Of a stretch of 36,987 nucleotides of DNA, positions 1-7,278 are shown one piece after another. Each line of letters begins with the position of its first letter. Within the stretch, counting starts at the first letter, position 1. The DNA is from JAUNBG01 sp964442735 (GTDB taxonomy: Bacteria > Planctomycetota > Planctomycetia > Pirellulales > Thermoguttaceae), in the NCBI GenBank assembly GCA_964442735.1, contig CAYUAP010000040.1, positions 1 to 36,987 of the forward strand, read 5' to 3'. The notes below the pieces were generated by a model. That model searched no databases and was not told where the DNA came from. It worked only from the letters and a program-made list of their open reading frames with translations. The position numbers and the translations under genes are program-made.

Positions 1-78
1 GAGACGCCTGTTTTGTAGTATGCGGACGAGACGTCCGCGCTCCCGAGTAATGCCGAATTTATAACTTCGTACTGTATA
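1..78 (+). repeat. Family A hairpin repeat, copy A1 (cut by window edge)
   Basis: Right part of a dispersed hairpin element. It holds the second half of the CAGGCG-AGA-CGCCTG hairpin, a complete GCGGACG-AGA-CGTCCGC hairpin at about 22-38, and the terminal stretch ending TTTATAACTTCGTACTGTATA. The same arrangement recurs seven more times in the window. It abuts a partial family B repeat. No coding capacity. Confidence 0.8.
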
Positions 79-121
79 TCTGTGTTTATCAGCTTTTCCA
101 AAATCGTTCGTGAATGGTTAC
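79..121 (+). repeat. Family B repeat, right-end fragment
   Basis: Matches the right end of the family B element (…CCAAAATCGTTCGTGAATGGTTAC), with a small internal deletion relative to the copy ending near 2056. It begins exactly where the family A copy stops, a junction type also seen near 7042 and 21262. Confidence 0.7.
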
Positions 122-123
122 GA

Positions 124-1422
124 CTACTTTATAGTTCGAATTTTTATTTCATAATTAAAGAGATGGGATTCGTGAAGGTCGTCCTGATATTGATAGGAAA
201 GAATTGCGGAACCGCCATCATCTTTACAATTGTAATCGAATGGTTTGTTGGTAAACGGATTGTTTGGAAGTGGAACAACATTAATATCTTTAAGATTTTT
301 TGGTAATTTACAGTCTCCATTTTTTGCCGTCTGCCAGCGAATCGCCTCGATAATAATTTCACAAGCCGCCTTGGCCCGCATATTCAGTTCTAAAAAAACG
401 ATACTTGAGGTCGATGTGGGAATTTCCAAATTATCCTCAAAACAAACAGCCTTCAAAAATTCAATTGTATTTTTATCGGAAGTCATCTTCTCGATTCTTT
501 TAAAATAGTTTTTTTCCATATTTTGTTCCAACACTCCATTTTTTGGAGAATCGATTATCTGAAGATAGAGTATTTTTTTCTGCTCAATAACATGGGTTCT
601 TTCTCCAAGAAGAAAGAGAAGGACAAGCTCGTGATCTGTTAATTTATCGAAATTTTTCGGAGAACAATTCCATGTTTTCAGTTGTTTTAATGCGATCAAG
701 CGCAGGGAAGCCAGTAAAGCATCCGATTCCTTTTGGTCATTACAAACTCGTTTTGCAAAAAAATCGTAAAGTTGTCGCGCCTTTTCTTCTGAAATTGCTT
801 CGATTGGAGATACATTAAAGTCCTTGGGAACAGGAATATCATCGGAATTAAACATGGCAGTATCGCCGAGTTTATCTAAAGGCAATTGACGACAGGCCCA
901 TAACAGATTTGGTGCGTCATGTTGTATCAAGACTTTTAACAAAGAACGATGAATTTCTCCACGCAGTAACAAGGCGAGCGTTCGAAACGATTTATTTTGA
1001 ATATTTCCGTTTTGTAAATGATTCATTAGTTCGATCATTCGTCGTATGTCCGCAATGGCTTCCGTTATATTTCCCTGCTTCAGATGAAAATCCAAATAAT
1101 CTTTCATATAGCGTCTCAAGGGATATAGTCCCATATAGAGATTCGCAACAGCCTTGGGATTCGTATCGTCCCAATAACAAAAGTGACATTGTGCCGCTTC
1201 GTCGAGTTTATTCCAGAAGATATCCCATTTCTGATGAAAGGCGGTCACTATTTCCAGATTTTCATTAAACCACTGGTTGAGAAGTTTATCGTTTCGAAAC
1301 GTCTGCTCCGACAAGAATGGCCAGTAGAGCAGTTTTAATTTCTCTAACATTTCTTCGTCCGCGGTACTCTTGATTTTCCTGGTCACGATTTTTTGATATT
1401 CTTCACACTTCTCCATTTCCAT
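124..1422 (-). CDS. Hypothetical protein, 3' part of a frameshifted gene
   Basis: A 432-residue open frame with no family I recognise. It is rich in Leu, Lys and Glu and looks largely helical; a Tyr-Trp-Pro-Phe motif lies near residue 33. No catalytic motif is evident. It very probably is not a separate gene: the first codon lies inside the 3' end of the preceding frame (1383-1745), which carries the start region, ribosome-binding site and secretion signal. An A8 tract (T8 on plus, 1429-1436) lies in the overlap, and one extra A there would fuse the two frames into a single exported protein of about 550 residues. The Asn-Ala-Ala-Leu-Phe-Tyr-Arg stretch at the end of the first frame should lead directly into this part. 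Function unknown. Confidence 0.7.
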   Translation of the reverse strand: MEMEKCEEYQKIVTRKIKSTADEEMLEKLKLLYWPFLSEQTFRNDKLLNQWFNENLEIVTAFHQKWDIFWNKLDEAAQCHFCYWDDTNPKAVANLYMGLYPLRRYMKDYLDFHLKQGNITEAIADIRRMIELMNHLQNGNIQNKSFRTLALLLRGEIHRSLLKVLIQHDAPNLLWACRQLPLDKLGDTAMFNSDDIPVPKDFNVSPIEAISEEKARQLYDFFAKRVCNDQKESDALLASLRLIALKQLKTWNCSPKNFDKLTDHELVLLFLLGERTHVIEQKKILYLQIIDSPKNGVLEQNMEKNYFKRIEKMTSDKNTIEFLKAVCFEDNLEIPTSTSSIVFLELNMRAKAACEIIIEAIRWQTAKNGDCKLPKNLKDINVVPLPNNPFTNKPFDYNCKDDGGSAILSYQYQDDLHESHLFNYEIKIRTIK

Positions 1423-1745
1423 CGTTTGTTTTTTTTCATTTGCAGAAGTATGGAACAGGCGTCCCTATAAAAAAGGGCCGCATTTGCGTTCTTTTTTTCA
1501 GAATTTGTAAAAGTCAGGTCAAGTGGCGGTACGGAAATGTCTGGACAGGAAGGAGTCAAGTTTAATTTACAGGAGTAGGTATAGATATAGTTTTTTCCCG
1601 TAGGGTCCGCCGTATTTTCTATTTTCAGTTCCTGATATTTTACTTCCTTCGCAATGATATTTCCAATGTTGTCCAATACGAGTCCACAATAGGACAGAAG
1701 AAAAATCGATATAATCAAGCAACCATAATTTGTAAACTTTTTCAT
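1383..1745 (-). CDS. Hypothetical secreted or anchored protein, 5' part of a frameshifted gene
   Basis: 120 residues from the ATG at 1745, which follows an AGAGGTG ribosome-binding site seven bases upstream; a longer reading would run back into a tandem repeat and is rejected. The N-terminus (Met-Lys-Lys-Phe then about 17 hydrophobic residues) is a signal peptide or membrane anchor; the LLSYCG segment is not a good lipobox. The frame ends in a low-complexity Lys/Arg-rich tail after the Asn-Ala-Ala-Leu-Phe-Tyr-Arg motif, which looks like out-of-frame translation. Just before that tail the sequence reads ATG AAA AAA AAC, containing an in-frame A AAA AAC heptamer. A -1 shift there enters the 124-1422 frame. 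Broken gene, assembly error or frameshift-expressed gene cannot be told apart here. Confidence 0.6.
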   Translation of the reverse strand: MKKFTNYGCLIISIFLLSYCGLVLDNIGNIIAKEVKYQELKIENTADPTGKNYIYTYSCKLNLTPSCPDISVPPLDLTFTNSEKKNANAALFYRDACSILLQMKKNKRWKWRSVKNIKKS

Positions 1746-1775
1746 AAAAACACCTCTAAAACAAGATAAAAAGTG

Positions 1776-2056
1776 GTAACCGTTCACCGATATAAAGTGA
1801 AACCACCGATATAAAGTGAAACTACCGATATAAAGTGAAACCACTGATATGATGTAAAACTACTGATATGATGTGAAACCATGGATAACACAGATTTTCA
1901 CGGATAGTTTTTTGGCAAACAAACTTTTTTATGATAAAATATTGATTATAATAGATAAAAATGTTTCGTTTGTGATTGTAAAAATTGTATTTTACGGCAG
2001 ACTAACTCTGTTTATCCGTGATATCCGTGGTTCCAAAATCGTTCGTGAATGGTTCC
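1776..2056 (+). repeat. Family B inverted-repeat element with expanded internal tandem repeat
   Basis: Bounded by GTAACCGTTCAC (1776-1787) and GTGAATGGTTCC (2045-2056), a slightly decayed form of the 13-bp terminal inverted repeat seen perfectly at 6647-6826. The body contains the shared blocks CTATCCGTGAAAATC, TTTTTTGGCAAACAAA, GTATTTTACGGCAGACTA and GTTTATCCGTGATATCCG (the first two in reverse complement). Unlike other copies it carries five tandem 19-bp units near its left end. No open frame of note. Confidence 0.75.
1786..1880 (+). repeat. Five 19-bp tandem repeats
   Basis: Five exact-length units: 1786-1804, 1805-1823, 1824-1842, 1843-1861 and 1862-1880. The unit is accgatataaagtgaaacc; the last two differ at a few positions. 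The array lies inside a family B element and about 40 bases upstream of the minus-strand start at 1745. The family B copy at 30308 has a single such unit and the one at 6647 has none. Confidence 0.9.
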
Positions 2057-2264
2057 AAAAGTGAATACATCATTGGACGGAAATCGGGAATCTTCGAACA
2101 GAGACCGTCCTTGGGGAATCGATATTTTTCTTGAGAACATCTTTACAGGAGGGAGTAAAGCAAACACTCCCCCCAAAATAGCGGAAGAAAAACATCCTTC
2201 AATCACGGGAAAAGTCCGGAAGATAACAACGAACATTACATATTATCGAATATTAGATGCGAGA
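2057..2264. other. Intergenic spacer downstream of frr
   Basis: About 200 bases between a family B copy and the frr stop. It contains an imperfect GGGAGT…ACTCCC inverted repeat near 2152-2177 with no U tract. A short minus-strand frame (ATG at 2236) runs into the repeat element and has no ribosome-binding site, so no gene is called. Confidence 0.4.
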
Positions 2265-2825
2265 TTATTCGTTTATAACATCGTCTTCACGTTTTTTGGC
2301 AAGATCCGTAGCATTATCTTCGAATTTTTTCGTTAAATTCTGAACGTTCGTTTTGGCTTTATCGCGCTGATCCTCGGAAATTTCTTTAGATTTTTCCAGA
2401 GCATCGATCTGTTTATTCCCATCCTGTCGAATACGGCGCATGGCCACTTTACATTCTTCACACAGATCTTTAACCGTTTTAACCATTTTACGGCGTACTT
2501 CCATTGAGAGTGGCGGAATATTCAATCGAATGACTTTACCGTCATTATTGGGAGTATATCCGAGCCCGGAATTTGCAATACCCTTCTCAATATCCTTGAG
2601 AGTCGTGATATCAAAAGGCCGAATAAGGAGTTGAGTCGGTTCCGGACAAGCGATAGTCGCAACCTGCTTGAGTGGAACTTCCACACCATAATTCAGGACC
2701 TTTACCGATTCGACCAGCCCAGGGTTGGCTCGTCCGGTTCGTATTCCGGACAGACCACGCTTTAAATGTTCGAGCGACTTGGTCATACGTTCTTCAACAT
2801 CCAATAAAATATTATCCAAAGCCAT
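2265..2825 (-). CDS. frr: Ribosome recycling factor
   Basis: RRF splits post-termination ribosomes together with EF-G so that subunits can be reused. The 186-residue length is standard for the family. Visible hallmarks are the N-terminal helix ending GLSGIRTGRANPGLVE (about 25-40), the PLSMEVRRKMVK stretch (about 105-116) and the long charged C-terminal helix. The ATG follows an AGAAGGAGA ribosome-binding site. The gene starts two bases after the pyrH stop, so the two are co-transcribed and probably translationally coupled; pyrH-frr is a widespread bacterial pair. No irregularities seen. Confidence 0.97.
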   Translation of the reverse strand: MALDNILLDVEERMTKSLEHLKRGLSGIRTGRANPGLVESVKVLNYGVEVPLKQVATIACPEPTQLLIRPFDITTLKDIEKGIANSGLGYTPNNDGKVIRLNIPPLSMEVRRKMVKTVKDLCEECKVAMRRIRQDGNKQIDALEKSKEISEDQRDKAKTNVQNLTKKFEDNATDLAKKREDDVINE

Positions 2826-2827
2826 AA

Positions 2828-3559
2828 TTATTCTCCTTCTTTTTTCACAAGTGTACCGATGTGTTCCCCCATTGCTGCCCGTTCCAGATTTCCGTCCGTC
2901 CGGAAATTAAAGACCATAACAGGCATATTATGTTCCGAACATTTTGCAATGGCTTCCGAATCCATCACCTTTAAATTCATGCGCTGCATATCGGAATAAC
3001 TCAACGTATTGAACATAACAGCATCGGCGTTTTTAACCGGATCATCGTTATAAATGCCATCAACTTTAGTGGCCTTCAACAGAATATCGGCATTGAGTTC
3101 CAAGGCACGTTGTGCCGCCGCCGTATCGGTGGTTACAAAAGGACTTCCAGTCCCGCCGGCAATAATCACAATTCGCCCCTTTTCCAAATGATGTGTGGCA
3201 CGTCTTCGTATATACGGCTCGGCCACAGTCTCCATTGGAATCGCAGACATCAAACGTGCCGGTTGCCCCTGCGCCTCAATAGCATCCAACAGAGCCAGAC
3301 CGTTAATAACCGTCGCCAACATACCCATATAATGGGCGGTTGCTTCCTGTATTGATACGTTTTCCGCCTTGAATTGGGCCCCACGGAGGATATTTCCTCC
3401 TCCCATAACAACCGCAATCTGAACTCCCTTCTTCGCTAAATTGACAATTTGCAGTGCGAGATGATTCACAGAATCCATAGAAAGCCCCCGTTCTCCCTGT
3501 GGACAAAAACTCTCTCCCGACACCTTTAAAACCACCCTGCGCGGTTTTTCATTCTCCAT
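2828..3559 (-). CDS. pyrH: UMP kinase (uridylate kinase)
   Basis: Phosphorylates UMP to UDP with ATP, the first kinase step after de novo UMP synthesis; bacterial PyrH is a hexamer of the amino-acid-kinase fold. Seen here: VVLKVSGESF at the N-terminus (phosphate-binding strand-loop), the VVMGGGNILRG loop, GLALLDAIEAQGQPARLMSAIPM, and GGTGSPFVTTDTAAAQRA with DILLKATKVDGIY. I place the start at the ATG 3559 (243 residues) because an AAAGGA ribosome-binding site lies nine bases upstream; a TTG at 3568 would directly abut that site. frr follows after two bases. A sigma70-like promoter lies at 3672-3700. The usual rpsB-tsf neighbours are absent. Confidence 0.95.
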   Translation of the reverse strand: MENEKPRRVVLKVSGESFCPQGERGLSMDSVNHLALQIVNLAKKGVQIAVVMGGGNILRGAQFKAENVSIQEATAHYMGMLATVINGLALLDAIEAQGQPARLMSAIPMETVAEPYIRRRATHHLEKGRIVIIAGGTGSPFVTTDTAAAQRALELNADILLKATKVDGIYNDDPVKNADAVMFNTLSYSDMQRMNLKVMDSEAIAKCSEHNMPVMVFNFRTDGNLERAAMGEHIGTLVKKEGE

Positions 3560-3671
3560 AATCGACAATCCTTTCGGTTATTAAATGATTTCCGTATGCG
3601 ATATTCAACGCTTGGTTCCACGGCACAAAATGTTTTCGAAACAAGCTGCATATTCGTTGAACATAGTTGAT

Positions 3672-3700
3672 ATTATAATAAAAAGTATTAGCTCCAACAA
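3672..3700 (-). promoter_or_regulatory. Putative sigma70 promoter of pyrH-frr
   Basis: On the minus strand TTGTTG (3700-3695), a 17-base spacer and TATAAT (3677-3672). The expected transcript start is near 3665, about 105 bases ahead of pyrH. The box match and spacing are good, but this is inferred from sequence alone. Confidence 0.5.
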
Positions 3701-3729
3701 GAGGGAAAAACAAATTGTTCCCCCTTTTT

Positions 3730-4386
3730 TTATATACGATAAATTTTTTGCGGTGTTACAATGTAATTCATCCGGCGATCATGTGGTTCCAGAGGCACGG
3801 AATCGACTATTTGCATCTCAAAAGCCAGACCAACCAGAGTACAACAGGGAGAGATTTTCTGAAAAAAGCGGTCGTAATAACCGGCGCCATGGCCCAGTCT
3901 GCCTCCCAAACGGTCAAAAGCAACACCAGGCACCAGAACAAGATCGAGATCCTCCGGTCGAAATTGCCGTTCCGGACATTCCCGGTACCGGAGATCCGGC
4001 TCTAATATATTATAGGTCCCTGGTACGACTTCCTCCGGATAGTATTTTCCCGTCTGTCCCAATTTCGGAGGGGTTAAACGGAATAATCGCAGATCCTGCT
4101 CCTGACACCAGGGAATAATTACCAATCGATCCGGTCTCTCTTCTTCCCCATTTGAATTATGAAAAAGCAGTTCCAACCATTCAGTAGTCGGTAGCTCCTC
4201 CGGCAGATTCAAATAGACCATAACCGAAGTCGATTGTTTTAATACCGCTAACGAAAACAAATTTGCCAGAAATCGTCTCCGATCCGCAGATGAAAACAGA
4301 GTACCGGCCTGTAATGCTCCCCGAATTCGGTTTTTTACGGAACTTCGCAACTCCTTCTTTAATAGGATATTATCTGTTTTAGCCAT
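3730..4386 (-). CDS. 5-formyltetrahydrofolate cyclo-ligase
   Basis: Converts 5-formyl-THF to 5,10-methenyl-THF using ATP, returning the storage folate to the one-carbon pool. The family signature is clear: DLVLVPGVAFDRLGGRLGHG followed by AGYYDRFF (about residues 155-182), with a basic N-terminal segment (LKKELRSSVKNRIRGAL) and a VPLEPHDRRMNYIVTP-like C-terminus. The 218-residue length is typical or slightly long. The ATG directly abuts the TAA of the upstream ABC exporter gene, so translation is probably coupled; I see no strong independent ribosome-binding site. The E. coli homologue is ygfA (also called fau). Confidence 0.92.
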   Translation of the reverse strand: MAKTDNILLKKELRSSVKNRIRGALQAGTLFSSADRRRFLANLFSLAVLKQSTSVMVYLNLPEELPTTEWLELLFHNSNGEEERPDRLVIIPWCQEQDLRLFRLTPPKLGQTGKYYPEEVVPGTYNILEPDLRYRECPERQFRPEDLDLVLVPGVAFDRLGGRLGHGAGYYDRFFQKISPCCTLVGLAFEMQIVDSVPLEPHDRRMNYIVTPQKIYRI

Positions 4387-6516
4387 TTACTGTTTTTGAG
4401 ATTCTTTATCCAGTAACATTCCTTCCGAATGCCATAAACCGGCGTAGAAAGGCGAAGATTCCATTAACTCCTGATGTGTTCCAATATGTTCAATCAGACC
4501 ATCCTGCATAACAATAATACGATCAGCCAAACGGACCGCCGTTAATCGATGGGTAACAATAATCGTCGTTCGATTCCCGACAAAATGGGCGAGAGCGTCA
4601 TGAATATATTGTTCACTTCGAATATCAATCTGACTTGTTGCTTCATCCAACAGGAAAATACGCGGATTTTTCAGGAAGGCACGAGCCAGGGCAATCCGCT
4701 GGCGCTGTCCTCCGGAAAGGCATCCTCCTCCCGGTCCCACATTCGTATCATAACCATTGGCTAATTCCTCCATAATAAAATCATGGGCATAGGCCATTTT
4801 CGCTGCTTCGATCACCTCTTCACGACTCGCGTCCGGGGCACCATAACGAATATTCTCCAGAACCGTATCGTTAAAGAGAACCGGCTCCTGGGTTACCAGA
4901 CCGATCTGTTCCCGAATATCGTGCATACGTATTTCTTTATAGGGAATTGAATCGAAGGTAATCGTTCCTTCCGTCGGATCATAGAAACGTGGAATTAAAT
5001 TCAATAGGGTACTTTTACCACATCCGCTCGGTCCCACAATAGCAACCGTTTCCCCGAATTTGAACTCCAGGGAGATTCCCTTTAAAATAATACGGGAATC
5101 CCCTCCCTGTTCCTCGTGTGTTTGTGGTTCCTGTGGTGATTTTTTCCTTTTCCAAGAGGCAAAGAAATTATTTTTCTCCTGAATAATATTTAAATTTTCG
5201 TATTGAGGATAGGAATAATAGATATTATTCAAAACAATTTTATCGGTAAAAGGACCAATTTCACGAGGATGTTCCGGATCAACCAGTTGGACGTTACGAT
5301 CGACTAATTGATAAACACGATCGGCCGCCGCAATAGCTCCCTGAATCTGTACAAAAAAATCGGACAGTCTTCGTGCCGGATCGGCCGCGCCAATCAAAAA
5401 ACCGTAAAACAGAATGAGAGCCCCCAAATCCAACGGTTGAGAAGACATTGGTATCCCAAAAATAGTCGTTTTCTGATAGATAACGAGCCAGGCGCCGACC
5501 ATAACGGCAAAAATCATCATGGTCATTCCCATACATTCCGTCAAGGGACTGGTCAAGGAACCATATTTTGCGATCTTCATTCCCCGTTGATAACAGGCAT
5601 TATTGGTTTTCTGAAACCGGTCACATTCACGATCTTCCCGATTAAAAGCCTTGACAATACGGATCGAACGAAACGTTTCCGAAATCTGACTATACATAGA
5701 GACCATTTCGACCATGGAGTTACGAACGACACGACGAAGAGCCTTGGCCATCCAGGAGATCATAAAGGCGACAAGAGGCGTAAAAATTCCAGTAAAGAGA
5801 AAAAGCTGCCAGCTAACCATTAGGGCCCCGATCACACATACAAGCATTTTCAACGGCTCGCGAACCAATTTTCCATAAAACAGAGAGAGACCGCCCGACA
5901 TGGAACCGATATCGTTTGTAAAACGACTAATCGTATCGGAAACCCCCTGCTGACTGTAATGATTAACCTCGAAGGAGAGCAATCGTTTAAAGAAAGTATT
6001 ACGAAGCTCCATCGTACCCAGCATTCCCAGACGTCCAGCCAGAAGTCCTTGAAAAAAGCCCAAAATGCTCTTAATATAGGTTGTTATAAGAACGATAACC
6101 ATTAACCAAACAACGGTTAAAAAGGGATCGCCGGGCGCGTATTTGTCAATATAAGGCTTGCTCCAATGATACCAGGCTAGTTCCTTTTCGATATCCTCTT
6201 TTTGTAATATTAATGACTTCTGACGGTTTTTATTCATTATTTTAACCGACTCTGTATCCGCAGGAATCGTATCTAACTCCTTAATCTGCCGATCCAGTTG
6301 TAATAATTTTGTCCCTTTTTCCTCCACCTTGATTTCATACCATTCGGAAACGGTCTGCCCCTGAAAGGAAATCTGAACCAGAGGATATACTGCCGCTATG
6401 TTTCCCCCCCAGCAGAGTGCTAACGCAAGCGCACAGAAAAATGAAAAAAATATGTTAATTTTATATTTAAAGGTGAGCCGCATCGCTCTCCATAAATTAT
6501 GCATTCTGATACCCAC
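4387..6516 (-). CDS. ABC exporter, fused permease and ATPase (MsbA-like)
   Basis: A half-transporter with one transmembrane domain and one nucleotide-binding domain, expected to dimerise in the inner membrane. Membrane segments begin near residues 20-45, 133-155, 220-255 and 320-385. ATPase motifs: Walker A GPSGCGKS (about 490-498), Q-loop VTQEPVLF, signature LSGGQRQR (about 600), Walker B IFLLDEATS (about 620), H-loop IVTHR (about 655). Two additions stand out: an 85-residue Lys/Glu-rich insert between the first two membrane segments (about 48-132), and a 25-residue charged insert just before the ATPase core (about 448-472). Start is either GTG 6516 or ATG 6504; neither has a strong ribosome-binding site. 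Substrate unknown; lipid A or a lipid precursor is a family-based possibility only. Confidence 0.9.
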   Translation of the reverse strand: MGIRMHNLWRAMRLTFKYKINIFFSFFCALALALCWGGNIAAVYPLVQISFQGQTVSEWYEIKVEEKGTKLLQLDRQIKELDTIPADTESVKIMNKNRQKSLILQKEDIEKELAWYHWSKPYIDKYAPGDPFLTVVWLMVIVLITTYIKSILGFFQGLLAGRLGMLGTMELRNTFFKRLLSFEVNHYSQQGVSDTISRFTNDIGSMSGGLSLFYGKLVREPLKMLVCVIGALMVSWQLFLFTGIFTPLVAFMISWMAKALRRVVRNSMVEMVSMYSQISETFRSIRIVKAFNREDRECDRFQKTNNACYQRGMKIAKYGSLTSPLTECMGMTMMIFAVMVGAWLVIYQKTTIFGIPMSSQPLDLGALILFYGFLIGAADPARRLSDFFVQIQGAIAAADRVYQLVDRNVQLVDPEHPREIGPFTDKIVLNNIYYSYPQYENLNIIQEKNNFFASWKRKKSPQEPQTHEEQGGDSRIILKGISLEFKFGETVAIVGPSGCGKSTLLNLIPRFYDPTEGTITFDSIPYKEIRMHDIREQIGLVTQEPVLFNDTVLENIRYGAPDASREEVIEAAKMAYAHDFIMEELANGYDTNVGPGGGCLSGGQRQRIALARAFLKNPRIFLLDEATSQIDIRSEQYIHDALAHFVGNRTTIIVTHRLTAVRLADRIIVMQDGLIEHIGTHQELMESSPFYAGLWHSEGMLLDKESQKQ

Positions 6517-6590
6517 TTCGTTCGAAATGTTCTATTTATGTAAATTCACCAATGTGGATTATAATAAATTTCAAAAAAGTGATCAAGGGC

Positions 6591-6910
6591 AGTATTAACG
6601 GAGAAAATAGTACTAACGAAAAAAACAGTATCAACGAAAAAAACAGGTAACCATTCACGAACGATTTTGGAACCACGGATATCACGGATAAACACAGATA
6701 GTCTGTCGTAAAATACAAATTTTACAATAACAAGCTAAACATTTTTATGATAAATAATTTTATCATAAAAATGTTTGTTTGCCAAAAAACTATCCGTGAA
6801 AATCAGTGTTATCCGTGAATGGTTACAAAAATAGTATCAACGGAAAATAGTATCAACGAAAAAATAGTATCAACAAAAAAACAGCATCAATGAAAAAACA
6901 GTATCAAAAG
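6591..6910 (+). repeat. 16-18-bp tandem array interrupted by a family B element
   Basis: Units of the type agtatcaacgaaaaaaac. Three lie at 6591-6644 and about five degenerate units at 6832-6910. The 180 bases between them (6647-6826) are a complete family B element, so the element appears to have entered a pre-existing array. It lies upstream of the ABC exporter gene. Confidence 0.75.
6647..6826 (+). repeat. Family B inverted-repeat element, intact copy
   Basis: 180 bp with perfect 13-bp terminal inverted repeats: GTAACCATTCACG at 6647-6659 and CGTGAATGGTTAC at 6814-6826. Near the centre a 17-bp perfect inverted repeat (AAACATTTTTATGATAA and its complement, spacer TAATT or similar) would form a second hairpin. 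No open frame, so if mobile it would be a non-autonomous, MITE-like element. A clear target-site duplication is not visible because the flanks are repetitive. Confidence 0.85.
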
Positions 6911-6922
6911 AGAAAATGGTAT

Positions 6923-7041
6923 TATACAGTGGATCGTTATAAATTTGGCTTTTCCCGGGAGCACGGATGTCTCGTTCGCATCCTCCCAAACAGGCGTCCC
7001 GCCTGTTTGAAAAATAGACCTTTATAACGACCTGGAGTATA
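6923..7041 (-). repeat. Family A hairpin repeat, copy A2
   Basis: Full-length copy in reverse orientation. The ends are TATACAGTGGATCGTTATAAA and TTTATAACGACCTGGAGTATA, an imperfect terminal inverted repeat. Both internal hairpins are somewhat decayed (CGGATGTCTCGTTCG and CAGGCGTCCCGCCTG). It is followed directly by a half copy of family B. Confidence 0.8.
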
Positions 7042-7043
7042 TT

Positions 7044-7127
7044 ATTATAAAATATTGTATTTTACGGCAGACTATACTGTGTTTATCCGTGATATTCGTG
7101 GTTCCAAAATCGTTCGTGAATGGTGAC
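7044..7127 (+). repeat. Family B repeat, right half
   Basis: Contains AAAATATTGTATTTTACGGC, the GTTTATCCGTGATATTCGTGG block and the right end CGTGAATGGTGAC (7115-7127), with one mismatch to the terminal repeat. The left half is missing where family A copy A2 adjoins. The remaining 7128-7278 is AT-rich with no feature I can support. Confidence 0.75.
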
Positions 7128-7278
7128 CCGTTTTATTTTCCACCTAACATCCCTGTACAATAAAAAAATTTTCCTTTTGCCCATTTGGAAAAATTAATTT
7201 TTATGATATCGCCATGTAGAATTAAATAGAATAGAGAATCTTCACTTTGTTATTTTCGTTTCATGGATGATACCTATT

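Noticed and set aside
1746..1844. N-terminal extension of the 1383-1745 frame
   Set aside because: It is encoded by 19-bp tandem repeats, and a good ribosome-binding site marks the ATG at 1745.
2012..2236. 74-codon minus-strand frame with a hydrophobic start
   Set aside because: Runs into a family B repeat and lacks a ribosome-binding site.
3704..3730. Plus-strand hairpin GGGAA…TTCCC followed by seven T
   Set aside because: No plus-strand gene ends here. On the minus strand, where it could serve the cyclo-ligase gene, the stem is imperfect and the U tract is misplaced.
3585..4118. 177-residue plus-strand frame opposite the cyclo-ligase gene
   Set aside because: Antisense to a clear gene, with shadow-type composition and no ribosome-binding site.
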